A DNA stretch of 13,927 nucleotides from an uncultured Bacteroides sp. (GCA_900546645.1 URDR01000077.1:1-13927); one strand, 5' to 3'. Numbered from the stretch's first letter, positions 5,620-13,536 are shown. Made by a program: numbers and translations. The notes: a model not told the origin generated them from the sequence alone.

Positions 5620-6699
5620 TTAAGATAAATCTTCTTGAGGGGCATATTCTTGCTGTGTAAGCTCTCCTTTTAGCGCACCTAACGCATTCATGGCGAGTGC
5701 TCCCATTTCATCTTCACCGGGAATAACTACGATGCGGGCGAGCCCTTCCAGCCATTCGCGTAGCAGGCTGACACAGTACTCACTGTAAGCTATACCTCCA
5801 GTTAAGATAATGGCATCGGTATGTCCGTGCAGAGCTACATGCATGGCACCGGCTTGCTTGGCTACTGTATAAATCATGGCCTCCAGTGTGAGTTTGTGCT
5901 TCTTTCCTCCGGCATGTGCCCATCGTACGATAGTCGGTACATCAGTAGTGCCCAGATGAGCCAGCAGTCCTCCACGTCCGTTCAAGAGTTTCCGAAGGTC
6001 TTCGTGCGAATATTTTCCGCTGAAGCAAAGGTCAATCAGTTGGCGTGCCGGTATGGTCCCGGCACGTTCCGGGCTGAAGGGACCTTCTCCGTTTAGAGCA
6101 TTGTTTACATCTACTACTTTCCCGTTGTGATGGGCACTTACAGAAATCCCTCCTCCCAGATGGATTACAATCAAGTTGAGTTCCTCATATTTTCGTCCGA
6201 TACGTTCGGCGTATTTTCGTGATACGGCACGGCTGTTCAGCGCATGGAATATAGAAATGCGCGGAATTTCGGGGATACCGGTCAGGCGGGCTATGTCACG
6301 CAGTTCATCGGTCACTACCGGGTCGGCAATGTATGACGGGCAGCTTATTTTTGATGCGATGTCATCAGCAATCCATGCAGCCAGATTAGACGCATGCTGC
6401 ATGCTGGCATTCCAAAGATCGTGCTTGATGCGCTCGTTAATGAGATAAACTCCTCCGGGAGTGGGTTTTAACAATCCTCCGCGTGCGATGACGGCATCAA
6501 ACTGTAATGAAATTTGAGCTTGTTTCAAAGCCTCCGTCACATGAGTCCGTCTGAATTCATATTGTTCGTTTATGTGATGAAAATTTGCCAATTCCTCAGG
6601 CGTATGAGTAATGCTATGACGCCATATCTGCTGGTTGTCTTCGTAAACGGCCAGCTTTGTTGAGGTTGAACCGGGGTTGATAACAAGAATCTTTTTCAT
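5620..6699 (-). CDS. buk: Butyrate kinase
   Basis: Converts butyryl- or branched-chain acyl-phosphate and ADP to the free acid and ATP in the cytoplasm. The 359-residue length fits the family (about 355). ASKHA-fold motifs are visible: phosphate-1 loop INPGSTSTK at 7-15, the ARGG segment at 72-75, phosphate-2 region HLGGGISVSAH at 180-190 and the adenosine segment LTGGIAYS at 299-306. Near the end is a PGEDEMGALAMNALGAL segment. It differs from the acetate kinase at the window end, which has the TGGVGEN form. The ATG at 6699 overlaps the ptb stop as ATGA, so translation is probably coupled. In Bacteroides the likely substrates are isobutyryl/isovaleryl or butyryl phosphates; which one is not readable from sequence. 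Confidence 0.93.
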   Translation of the reverse strand: MKKILVINPGSTSTKLAVYEDNQQIWRHSITHTPEELANFHHINEQYEFRRTHVTEALKQAQISLQFDAVIARGGLLKPTPGGVYLINERIKHDLWNASMQHASNLAAWIADDIASKISCPSYIADPVVTDELRDIARLTGIPEIPRISIFHALNSRAVSRKYAERIGRKYEELNLIVIHLGGGISVSAHHNGKVVDVNNALNGEGPFSPERAGTIPARQLIDLCFSGKYSHEDLRKLLNGRGGLLAHLGTTDVPTIVRWAHAGGKKHKLTLEAMIYTVAKQAGAMHVALHGHTDAIILTGGIAYSEYCVSLLREWLEGLARIVVIPGEDEMGALAMNALGALKGELTQQEYAPQEDLS

Positions 6700-7628
6700 G
6701 GTTGGTTACGGTTATTGGAGTTTCCTGCCAGGCAAGCGAGTGCCAGGCTGTAATATTTTGAATTTCCCGAGTCGCTTCGCGAAGGAACCACTACGGGAGC
6801 GATGGTTCCGGTTAGCATGCCTGCTATATTGGCATCGCCAAACAGAGAAACGGCTTTATAGAATGTGTTACCTGATTCTATGTTCGGAAAAATAAGAATA
6901 TCAGCATTTCCCACTACGGGAGAAGAAAGACCTTTGATTTCACCGCTATGCTTGTCGCAGGCCGTTTTGGCATCCATCGGTCCGTCAATGAATGCATATC
7001 CGAACCTGTTTTGAGAAGCCTCTTCTTTCAGTTGGGCATAGCTGAGGGTATGTGGAAATTTTTCATTTATTTTTTCCGTACAATGAATCAGGGCTACGCG
7101 TGGCTGCTCATCTCCGAGTTTCCGGCATAAGTTGACGTTATATTCAATCATGGCTCGGAACTGGTCAAGGGTGGGACGTGGAATGACAGCTGCATCCGAA
7201 AAGAACAAAAGTTTATGGTAAAGCGGAATTTGTGCCACGGCAACGTGGCTTAATATGCCTCCCGGAGGAAGTAACCCTTCTCCTTTTTTCAAAACGGCAC
7301 GCAGCAGGTTGTCAGTGTTAATCAGTCCTTTCATCAAGATGTCGGCTTCGCCGATTCGTACCAGTTGTACCGCTAAAGCTGCTGCAGCATCCGGAGTGGG
7401 AGCTTCATAGATGCGGACAAAATCGGGAGAAGCTGCATGAAGATGACGGGCAATGTCAAGATGTTCGGTGTCGGTTACCAGCAGGTATTCAGCAATTTCT
7501 TCACGAAGGCTGCGGATAACGACATATTCTGTATGGGGGTCATTGGGACAGACAATAGCTACCCGGCGGCGTATTTGACGCGAGCGGAGGCAGTTAACTA
7601 TTTCCGAAAGAGTTCGAATCGGTTCCAT
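6696..7628 (-). CDS. ptb: Phosphate butyryltransferase
   Basis: Transfers the acyl group from CoA to phosphate, making the acyl-phosphate used by the next enzyme, butyrate kinase. The 310-residue product has the phosphotransacetylase-family features ADILMKGLINTDNLLRAVL (95-113), LSHVAV (126-131) and a C-terminal phosphate/CoA-binding region from GDANIAGMLTG (264-274) to PSRSDS (282-287). The length fits phosphate butyryltransferase (about 300) rather than the longer acetate enzymes. ATG at 7628; its TGA shares bases with the buk ATG. Head of a - strand unit divergent from the peptidase gene at 7711. The likely physiological role is ending branched-chain amino-acid or butyryl-CoA catabolism with substrate-level ATP, inferred from the pair. 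Confidence 0.92.
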   Translation of the reverse strand: MEPIRTLSEIVNCLRSRQIRRRVAIVCPNDPHTEYVVIRSLREEIAEYLLVTDTEHLDIARHLHAASPDFVRIYEAPTPDAAAALAVQLVRIGEADILMKGLINTDNLLRAVLKKGEGLLPPGGILSHVAVAQIPLYHKLLFFSDAAVIPRPTLDQFRAMIEYNVNLCRKLGDEQPRVALIHCTEKINEKFPHTLSYAQLKEEASQNRFGYAFIDGPMDAKTACDKHSGEIKGLSSPVVGNADILIFPNIESGNTFYKAVSLFGDANIAGMLTGTIAPVVVPSRSDSGNSKYYSLALACLAGNSNNRNQP

Positions 7629-7645
7629 AATGCTCAGATTTTAAA

Positions 7646-7653
7646 CAAATATG
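7646..7653 (-). promoter_or_regulatory. Possible -7 box for ptb-buk
   Basis: On the - strand this reads CATATTTG, seven of eight in register with TAnnTTTG (first base differs). It ends 17 bases before the ptb ATG. No clear -33 element. Weak call. Confidence 0.35.
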
Positions 7654-7676
7654 AGAAATAAATCTGGATTAATATC

Positions 7677-7684
7677 TATCTTTG
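7677..7684 (+). promoter_or_regulatory. Bacteroidota -7 box for the peptidase gene
   Basis: TATCTTTG exactly matches TAnnTTTG and ends 26 bases before the ATG at 7711, giving a leader of about 20 bases. No TTTG at the expected -33 distance. Confidence 0.55.
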
Positions 7685-7710
7685 TTCTGTTTCCAATCAA
7701 TATTTAACTT

Positions 7711-9474
7711 ATGAAAACATCTCAACGCTTTGATATAGATGCAGCTTATACTGCCATTCATAAAAAATTCCCCAATCATGCGGAACATCCGGTCATTGGA
7801 ATCACTGGAAACTTCAGCGATGGAAATCTGATGCTTGCTCCGGGATATTATACGTCTGTGCTGAAGGCAGGAGGAATTCCGCTGGTTATTCCTCCTTTTG
7901 ATGATGAAGATATATTGTTGAAGTTGCTTGATGACGTAGACGGACTTTTGTTTACAGGAGGTGGAGACATCAACCCTTTATTTTTGCATGAAGAGCCCAT
8001 CAGGGAACTCCACGGAATTAATCCGCACCGTGACCGTCAAGAGTTGCTGTTGGCGCGGCTTGCTGCCAACAGGCAGATTCCGCTGCTGGGCATTTGCCGG
8101 GGAATGCAGGTCATGAATGCTGCTTTCGGGGGAACTTTGTATCAGGATATTCATGTGCAGATGGAGGGAAACCGAATCAAACATAGTCAGGACCTTGACC
8201 GTAGCTTTGCCTCGCATACCGTGCAGGTTGAGCCTGATACCTTATTGGCTTCGCTTCTGAATGCCGATGCTGTTCCGGTCAACTCTTTTCATCATCAGGC
8301 AATAAAGGATCCGGCCCCGGGATTCAGAATATCTGCGCGTGCGGTCGACGGAGTGATTGAGGCGATGGAAAGTTGTGAATATAAATCGATGTTGGGAGTG
8401 CAATGGCATCCGGAGTGTTTTATCCTGCGCGGAGATGAATGTATGATGCCTTTATTCGATTGGCTTGTCAGAGAGGCGGGGTCGTTTCGTGAAGCAAAAC
8501 GCCTGCATACCCGTTTGCTGACACTGGATACGCATTGTGATACTCCCATGTTTTTCGGACAGAATATCAACTTTGCCGCGAGAGATGAAAAAATTAAAGT
8601 TGATTTACACAAGATGACCGAAGGTCGACAAGATGCAACGATTATGGTGGCTTATCTTCCTCAGAAAGAGCGTACGGATGAGGCTTTACTGGCTGCTACA
8701 GCAAAAGCCGACCGCTTGCTGAACGGTATTGAGGAAATGGTGGCCATGAATTGTACAGCAGTAGATATTGCTTACAGACCGGAGGATTTATATCGCTTGA
8801 AGCAGGAAGGGAAAAAGGCAATTATGCTGGGTATCGAAAACGGGTATGCCATCGGAAAGGATTTGCGTAACGTGGAGCATTTCCGCCGCAGGGGAGTGGT
8901 TTATCTGACGTTGTGCCACAACGGAAATAATGATATTTGTGGTTCGGCACGCTATAACGAGGAAAATCTGGGAGTAAGTGAATTTGGCGAGCAGGTTATC
9001 CGGGAAATGAATCGGGTAGGGATGATGGTTGACTTGTCGCATGGCGGTGAAAGAAGTTTTTATGAGGCTTTGGAAATCAGCCGTACTCCCATCGTTTGTT
9101 CTCATTCATCTTGCCGCGCGCTCTGTGACCATCCGCGTAACTTGACAGATGGGCAGTTGAAGGCAATCGCGAAACGGGGAGGGGTGGTTCAAGTATGCCT
9201 GTATGGAGGTTTCTTGCAGAGCAACCGTCCGGCTACCATTTGCGATGCCATAGAGCATATTCATCATATGGTGAATATAATGGGCATTGACCATGTGGGC
9301 ATCGGAACCGATTTTGACGGTGACGGAGGTATAATCGGTTGCAATGACTCGTCGGAACTCATCAACCTGACCCGCTTCTTATTGGCAGAGCGTTACAGCG
9401 AGGAAGATATCCGGAAAATATGGGGAGGAAACTTCTTGCGGGTAATGGAAGAAGTGCAACGCGCAGGTATTTAA
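7711..9474 (+). CDS. C26 gamma-glutamyl hydrolase fused to M19 dipeptidase
   Basis: A 587-residue two-domain hydrolase. The N-terminal half (about 25-255) is a class I glutamine-amidotransferase-like peptidase C26 of the PuuD type. It has the FTGGGDINP oxyanion-side segment (81-89), nucleophile Cys129 in LGICRGMQ, and His233/Glu235 in GVQWHPE. The C-terminal half (about 265-587) is a renal-dipeptidase-like M19 metallopeptidase. It has HCD (His275, Asp277), Glu376 in GIENG, His444 in DLSHGG, His465 in CSHSS and Asp534 in GIGTDFDG, so its metal and catalytic set looks intact. No signal peptide or lipobox is visible, suggesting cytoplasmic action. The pairing suggests cleavage of a gamma-glutamyl bond followed by hydrolysis of the released dipeptide, but the substrate is unknown. 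It stands alone behind its own promoter and ahead of a terminator. Confidence 0.92.
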   Translation: MKTSQRFDIDAAYTAIHKKFPNHAEHPVIGITGNFSDGNLMLAPGYYTSVLKAGGIPLVIPPFDDEDILLKLLDDVDGLLFTGGGDINPLFLHEEPIRELHGINPHRDRQELLLARLAANRQIPLLGICRGMQVMNAAFGGTLYQDIHVQMEGNRIKHSQDLDRSFASHTVQVEPDTLLASLLNADAVPVNSFHHQAIKDPAPGFRISARAVDGVIEAMESCEYKSMLGVQWHPECFILRGDECMMPLFDWLVREAGSFREAKRLHTRLLTLDTHCDTPMFFGQNINFAARDEKIKVDLHKMTEGRQDATIMVAYLPQKERTDEALLAATAKADRLLNGIEEMVAMNCTAVDIAYRPEDLYRLKQEGKKAIMLGIENGYAIGKDLRNVEHFRRRGVVYLTLCHNGNNDICGSARYNEENLGVSEFGEQVIREMNRVGMMVDLSHGGERSFYEALEISRTPIVCSHSSCRALCDHPRNLTDGQLKAIAKRGGVVQVCLYGGFLQSNRPATICDAIEHIHHMVNIMGIDHVGIGTDFDGDGGIIGCNDSSELINLTRFLLAERYSEEDIRKIWGGNFLRVMEEVQRAGI

Positions 9475-9485
9475 AGAGATAAAAT

Positions 9486-9520
9486 AAAAGCCGCAAGAAC
9501 ATTTCGTTTTTGCGGCTTTT
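9486..9520. terminator. Bidirectional terminator between peptidase gene and rpmH
   Basis: An 11-bp perfect stem, aaaagccgcaa (9486-9496) with ttgcggctttt (9510-9520). T-rich sequence follows on both strands. It serves the peptidase gene (+) and rpmH (-), which converge here. Confidence 0.88.
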
Positions 9521-9542
9521 ATTGTTATTTCTGACACGGTAA

Positions 9543-9704
9543 TTATGCTTTAACGCCGTTGTATTCGTCAGATACAGTTAATTTTTTACGACCTTTTGCA
9601 CGACGTGCAGCCAATACTCGGCGACCGTTAGCGGTAGCCATTCTTTCACGGAAACCGTGTTTGTTTCTTCTCTTTCTGTTAGAAGGTTGGAATGTTCTTT
9701 TCAT
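9543..9704 (-). CDS. rpmH: 50S ribosomal protein L34
   Basis: L34 is a small, very basic 50S protein that contacts 23S rRNA. The 53-residue product starts MKRTFQPSNRKRRNKHGFRE, continues with RMATANGRRVLAARRAKGRK and ends LTVSDEYNGVKA. The core is the universal L34 sequence and the short acidic tail is common in Bacteroidales. Start is the ATG at 9704 and stop is TAA at 9545-9543. It is transcribed from its own promoter, divergent from efp, rather than next to rnpA as in many bacteria. Confidence 0.97.
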   Translation of the reverse strand: MKRTFQPSNRKRRNKHGFRERMATANGRRVLAARRAKGRKKLTVSDEYNGVKA

Positions 9705-9748
9705 TTTCGTATATACTTTTTATGTTATTCTTCCATGCGTTCGGGCTG

Positions 9749-9780
9749 CAAAATTAGTGACTTTTTTTAAATAAACCAAG
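9749..9780 (-). promoter_or_regulatory. rpmH promoter
   Basis: On the - strand the -7 box TAATTTTG (9756-9749) matches TAnnTTTG exactly. A -33-like CTTGG (9780-9776) lies 19 bases upstream. The leader to the rpmH ATG is about 38 bases. Confidence 0.7.
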
Positions 9781-9806
9781 AGCTAAGTCATTTTTAGACA
9801 AATCTT

Positions 9807-9838
9807 TTTGTGTTTTTTCCTTATTTCGATTAATTTTG
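9807..9838 (+). promoter_or_regulatory. efp promoter
   Basis: TTTG at 9807-9810 and TAATTTTG at 9831-9838, separated by 20 bases, match both parts of the Bacteroidota housekeeping promoter. Transcription should start near 9843-9846, giving a leader of about 50 bases before efp. Confidence 0.8.
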
Positions 9839-9894
9839 CATTCGAATTGATATGCCAATTATTCAATAATCACATATAATAAAGATTTCAAGTT

Positions 9895-10461
9895 ATGATT
9901 AATGCTCAAGACATTAAAATCGGAACAGCTATCCGTATGGATGGCAAATTGTATTTTTGCATTGACTTTTTGCATGTAAAACCGGGTAAGGGTAATACTT
10001 TCATGCGTACAAAATTAAAAGACGTTGTTGACGGTTACGTATTGGAACGTCGTTTTAATATCGGTGAAAAGCTGGAAGATGTGCGTGTAGAACGTCGTCC
10101 GTACCAGTATTTGTATAAAGAAGGTGAAGATTATATCTTCATGAATCAGGAAACTTTTGAGCAGGTACCTATCGCTCATGATTTGATTGAAGGTGTAGAT
10201 TTCTTGAAAGAAGAAATGGTTATCGAAGTAGTATCTGATGCTTCTACTGAAACTATTCTGTTTGCTGAACTTCCTGTAAAGGTTCAGTTGAAGGTTACTT
10301 ATACAGAACCGGGATTGAAAGGTGATACTGCTACCAATGCAACTAAGCCTGCTACTGTTGAAACAGGTGCAACTGTGCGTGTTCCTTTGTTCATCAACCA
10401 AGATGAAATCATTGAAGTTGATACTCGTGACGGTTCATACGTAGGTCGTGTAAAAGCTTAA
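9895..10461 (+). CDS. efp: Elongation factor P
   Basis: EF-P enters the ribosomal E site and relieves stalling at consecutive prolines. The 188-residue product matches the family length (185-190). It has the N-terminal KOW-like domain with the loop KPGKGN at 29-34, where Lys32 occupies the position that is post-translationally modified in many bacteria. Two OB domains follow, ending in the conserved DTRDGSYVGRVKA. No efp-modifying gene is seen in this window, so its modification state is unknown. ATG at 9895 follows an AT-rich leader behind a full promoter. Single-gene unit closed by a strong terminator. Confidence 0.97.
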   Translation: MINAQDIKIGTAIRMDGKLYFCIDFLHVKPGKGNTFMRTKLKDVVDGYVLERRFNIGEKLEDVRVERRPYQYLYKEGEDYIFMNQETFEQVPIAHDLIEGVDFLKEEMVIEVVSDASTETILFAELPVKVQLKVTYTEPGLKGDTATNATKPATVETGATVRVPLFINQDEIIEVDTRDGSYVGRVKA

Positions 10462-10483
10462 TCGATAGCTTTAATTACATACG

Positions 10484-10537
10484 AAAGAAAGCCATTTCTG
10501 TTATTCAGACAGCAATGGCTTTCTTTGTGTTTTATTT
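10484..10537 (+). terminator. Rho-independent terminator after efp
   Basis: A perfect 13-bp stem, aaagaaagccatt (10484-10496) with aatggctttcttt (10514-10526), extended in the loop by ctg/cag. It is followed by the T-rich gtgttttattt. It begins 22 bases after the efp stop. Confidence 0.9.
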
Positions 10538-10573
10538 CTGATGAATTTTTTTTTATAGCATGTGAAGAAAGCG

Positions 10574-10581
10574 TATCTTTA
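10574..10581 (+). promoter_or_regulatory. Possible -7 box for glycosyltransferase-radC
   Basis: TATCTTTA differs from TAnnTTTG only in the last base and ends 26 bases before the ATG at 10608. A T-run at 10546-10554 lies at roughly -33 distance but is not TTTG. The efp terminator upstream implies that a promoter is needed here. Confidence 0.45.
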
Positions 10582-10607
10582 CATTCAAAACAATGAAAAA
10601 ATAGCAT

Positions 10608-11597
10608 ATGCGATATTCAGTTATTATCCCCGTATATAATCGTCCGGATGAGGTAGACGAGCTGTTGTATAGTCTGACTACACAGACTTTTCAGGATTTT
10701 GAAGTAATTGTGGTGGAGGATGGCTCTTCTGTACCCTGTAAGCAGGTGGTAGACGGATATGCCGATAAACTGGATATACATTATTATTATAAGCCTAATT
10801 CGGGTCCCGGGCAGACGCGTAATTATGCAGCCGAACGAAGCAGGGGAGACTATCTGTTGATTTTAGATTCCGACTGTATCTTGCCCGATGGAAACCTGGC
10901 TGCTGTTGAGGCAGAACTATCCCGCGAACCGGCAGATGCCTTTGGCGGTCCAGACCGGGCTCATGATTCCTTTTCGGATGTACAGAAAGCCATCAATTAT
11001 GCAATGACCTCTTTCTTTACCACCGGAGGAATCCGCGGCGGGAAAAAGAAAATGGATAAATTCTATCCTCGCAGCTTCAATATGGGGGTGAAGGCGGAAG
11101 TATATCGGGCTTTGGGCGGATTTTCACAAATGCGCTTTGGCGAAGATATTGATTTTAGCATCCGAATCTTCAAGGGGGGATATCGGTGCCGGCTGTTTCC
11201 TGAAGCGTGGGTGTGGCATAAGCGGCGCACTGATTTGAAAAAATTCTTCAAACAAGTGCATAACTCGGGTATTGCCCGTATAAATCTTTATAAGAAATAC
11301 CCGGAATCATTAAAACTCGTTCATCTGCTTCCGGCAGTATTTACGCTAGGTGTAGTGGGCATCTTATTAGGTTCCCTATACTGTAGCTGGAGCCTTATCG
11401 GACTGGCTTTGTTTGCTTTTTTGATTTTTACTGACTCTTCGGTTCAAAATAAAAGTCTAAAAATAGGTGTCCTTTCTGTGTGTGCAGCGTTTATACAGCT
11501 GACAGGCTATGGGACAGGCTTTCTTCTCGCCTGGTGGCAGCGTTGCATTAGGAAGAAAGATGCTTTCTCAGCTTTTGAGAAGACTTTTTATAAATGA
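10608..11597 (+). CDS. Membrane-anchored family 2 glycosyltransferase
   Basis: A GT-A fold inverting glycosyltransferase that moves a sugar from a nucleotide-sugar to an unknown acceptor at the inner membrane. The 329-residue product opens with the GT2 strand YSVIIPVYNRPDEVDELL (3-20). It has the nucleotide-binding VVEDGS (35-40), the metal-binding DSD at 87-89, and the acceptor-side GED (178-180) with His204 in WHKRR. Two to three hydrophobic segments (about 238-257, 259-276, 286-309) suggest a C-terminal membrane anchor. Its stop overlaps the radC start as ATGA. No other glycan genes are nearby, so it is not part of a visible capsule or O-antigen cluster. Donor and acceptor cannot be read from the sequence. 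Confidence 0.88.
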   Translation: MRYSVIIPVYNRPDEVDELLYSLTTQTFQDFEVIVVEDGSSVPCKQVVDGYADKLDIHYYYKPNSGPGQTRNYAAERSRGDYLLILDSDCILPDGNLAAVEAELSREPADAFGGPDRAHDSFSDVQKAINYAMTSFFTTGGIRGGKKKMDKFYPRSFNMGVKAEVYRALGGFSQMRFGEDIDFSIRIFKGGYRCRLFPEAWVWHKRRTDLKKFFKQVHNSGIARINLYKKYPESLKLVHLLPAVFTLGVVGILLGSLYCSWSLIGLALFAFLIFTDSSVQNKSLKIGVLSVCAAFIQLTGYGTGFLLAWWQRCIRKKDAFSAFEKTFYK

Positions 11598-12283
11598 CAG
11601 AAAAATTAGCAATTAATCAATGGGCGGAAGAAGACCGCCCTCGGGAAAAAATGATGCTTCATGGTGCAGCTTCGCTGAGTAATGCGGAGTTGCTTGCCAT
11701 TTTAATCGGCTCGGGAAACACGGAGGATTCGGCAGTAGAGCTGATGCGTAAGGTCTTGGGCGGATGCCGGAACAGTTTGAGTGAGTTGGGAAAGTGTAGC
11801 GTTGCCGATTTATGTCACTATAAAGGCATCGGTCCGGCTAAGGCTATCACAATCTTGGCAGCTTCTGAGTTGGGCAAGCGCCGTAAAGAGGAAGAGCCTC
11901 TGGAGCGCAAACAAATACGCTGTTCAAAAGATATTTATGCTTATTTCCATCCGCTGATGTGCGATCTTCCGATAGAAGAGTGCTGGGTCATGTTTCTTAA
12001 TCAGGCTTCTCGTATCATTGATGCGATAAAGATTAGTCAGGGTGGATTGGCTGCTACTCAGGTAGATGTGCGCTGCATTCTCAGAGAGGCGTTGTTGAAA
12101 CGTGCCACCTCTTTAATTCTTTGCCACAATCATCCCTCTGGAAATACACGTCCCAGTGCCGACGACGACAGACTGACTTCTGCGTTAAATCAAGCTTCTA
12201 AAATCATGAATATCCGTATGTTAGATCATATTATTGTTACCGACGGAACTTATTATAGTTATGTGGATGAAGGTAAACTTTAA
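11594..12283 (+). CDS. radC: RadC family JAB/MPN+ domain protein
   Basis: A 229-residue RadC protein. The N-terminal part (about 1-100) has a UPF0758-type helical region and a helix-hairpin-helix-like YKGIGPAKA (76-84). The C-terminal JAB/MPN+ metalloprotease-like domain (about 105-229) shows Glu129 and the full metal motif HNHPSG (178-183) with Ser188 and Asp191, fitting HxHx7SxxD. The old link to DNA repair in E. coli was withdrawn and the biochemical function remains unclear; intact metal residues suggest a real hydrolase. The start ATG at 11594 shares bases with the TGA of the glycosyltransferase, so translation is probably coupled. It is followed by a separate promoter for the next gene. 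Confidence 0.92.
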   Translation: MTEKLAINQWAEEDRPREKMMLHGAASLSNAELLAILIGSGNTEDSAVELMRKVLGGCRNSLSELGKCSVADLCHYKGIGPAKAITILAASELGKRRKEEEPLERKQIRCSKDIYAYFHPLMCDLPIEECWVMFLNQASRIIDAIKISQGGLAATQVDVRCILREALLKRATSLILCHNHPSGNTRPSADDDRLTSALNQASKIMNIRMLDHIIVTDGTYYSYVDEGKL

Positions 12284-12314
12284 TTTTAACATAGAATTGT
12301 ATCGGCTTTTTTAT

Positions 12315-12322
12315 TACATTTG
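12315..12322 (+). promoter_or_regulatory. Bacteroidota -7 box for SufT-like and LpxH-like genes
   Basis: TACATTTG exactly matches TAnnTTTG and ends 24 bases before the ATG at 12347. No convincing -33 TTTG at 19-21 bases. Confidence 0.6.
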
Positions 12323-12346
12323 CAAAAATACTAAAGCATACAATTT

Positions 12347-12667
12347 ATGGATAATGAGGCTAAACTGAAAATAGAAGAACGGATTGTAGATATGCTTAAA
12401 ACCGTATACGACCCGGAAATACCGGTGAATGTATATGATTTGGGCTTGATTTATAAAATAGATTTGCAAGACGACGGCGAACTTGTGCTTGATATGACGC
12501 TTACGGCTCCTAATTGTCCTGCTGCCGATTTCATCATGGAAGATATCCGTCAGAAAGTAGAGTCGGTTGAGGGGGTAAAGGCGGCTCAGGTTAATCTGGT
12601 CTTTGAACCTGAATGGGATAAGGACATGATGACGGAGGAGGCAAAACTGGAATTGGGATTTTTGTAA
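12347..12667 (+). CDS. MIP18/DUF59 family protein (SufT/PaaD-like)
   Basis: A 106-residue single-domain DUF59 protein. Hallmarks are the N-terminal helix ending in KTVYDPEIPVNVYDLGLIY (about 18-36) and the MTLTAPNCPAAD segment (about 50-61) with its conserved Cys57. The family helps mature iron-sulfur proteins (SufT, the eukaryotic MIP18) or acts in phenylacetate oxygenase assembly (PaaD). With no phenylacetate genes nearby, the Fe-S role is more likely. No other suf genes are in the window. It sits 20 bases before the LpxH-like gene and is probably co-transcribed with it from the promoter at 12315. Confidence 0.88.
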   Translation: MDNEAKLKIEERIVDMLKTVYDPEIPVNVYDLGLIYKIDLQDDGELVLDMTLTAPNCPAADFIMEDIRQKVESVEGVKAAQVNLVFEPEWDKDMMTEEAKLELGFL

Positions 12668-12687
12668 TACACTAAAAGTTACTTCAT

Positions 12688-13452
12688 ATGAAGAATGTAT
12701 ATTTCCTTTCGGATGCACATTTAGGCTCACGGGCTATTGCACACAGCCGGACGCAGGAGCGCAGGCTGGTTAATTTTTTAGATAGCATTAAGCATCAGGC
12801 TGCTGCTGTTTATCTGCTGGGAGATATGTTCGACTTCTGGTATGAGTTTAAACTGGTAGTACCTAAAGGCTATACTCGTTTTTTGGGGAAATTGTCTGAG
12901 CTGACCGACTTGGGAGTGGAAGTGCATTTCTTTATCGGGAATCATGACATCTGGTGTGGCGATTATTTGGAGAAAGAGTGTGGTGTCATTATTCACCGCA
13001 ATCCTCTGACTTGTGAAATTTACGGGAAAGAGTTTTTCCTTGCTCATGGTGACGGATTGGGAGACAATGACCGTAAGTTTAAAATCTTACGTTATCTGTT
13101 TCATAGCAAGACTTTGCAGAAGTTGTTTTCCATGCTTCATCCGCGCTGGAGCATCGACTTTGGTCTGGAGTGGGCAAAACATAGCCGCATGAAGCGGGAA
13201 AATGGAATGGAGCCTCCTTATATGGGTGAGGATAAAGAGCCTTTGGTGCTGTTTACAAAAAACTATTTGAAGAGTCATCCTGATTTGAATTACTTTATTT
13301 ATGGTCATCGGCATATCATGCTTGACTTGATGCTGAACCGGAATACGCGTATGATGATTTTAGGTGACTGGATTACTGAGTTCTCGTATGCTGTTTTCGA
13401 TGGTGAAACGATGTTTTTGGAACAATATATCGAAGGGGAAACAGCGTTGTAA
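12688..13452 (+). CDS. lpxH: UDP-2,3-diacylglucosamine diphosphatase, LpxH-like
   Basis: Calcineurin-like metallophosphatase predicted to cleave UDP-2,3-diacylglucosamine to lipid X and UMP, the fourth step of lipid A synthesis, on the inner-membrane surface. The 254-residue product has the full dimetal set in order: Asp9 and His11 in SDAHLG, Asp46 in GDMFDFW (45-51), Asn85 in GNHD, His120 in HGD, and His207/His209 in GHRH. The insert between HGD and GHRH carries basic and aromatic residues (LEWAKHSRMKRENG, about 160-173), as in the lipid-binding cap of LpxH. Length is slightly above E. coli LpxH (240). A different nucleotide-lipid substrate cannot be fully excluded. Second gene after the SufT-like gene, with a strong terminator after it. 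Confidence 0.82.
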   Translation: MKNVYFLSDAHLGSRAIAHSRTQERRLVNFLDSIKHQAAAVYLLGDMFDFWYEFKLVVPKGYTRFLGKLSELTDLGVEVHFFIGNHDIWCGDYLEKECGVIIHRNPLTCEIYGKEFFLAHGDGLGDNDRKFKILRYLFHSKTLQKLFSMLHPRWSIDFGLEWAKHSRMKRENGMEPPYMGEDKEPLVLFTKNYLKSHPDLNYFIYGHRHIMLDLMLNRNTRMMILGDWITEFSYAVFDGETMFLEQYIEGETAL

Positions 13453-13475
13453 GCAAACGGAGTATAAGGATATAG

Positions 13476-13536
13476 AAAAAATGGCATGTGAACTGAGTCA
13501 AAAACAGATTCTTTTCACATGCCATTTTTTTCTTCT
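13476..13536 (+). terminator. Rho-independent terminator after lpxH
   Basis: A perfect 17-bp stem, aaaaaatggcatgtgaa (13476-13492) with ttcacatgccatttttt (13514-13530), followed by further T-rich bases. It begins 23 bases past the lpxH stop. The A-run at its base lets it serve the - strand as well. Confidence 0.92.
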
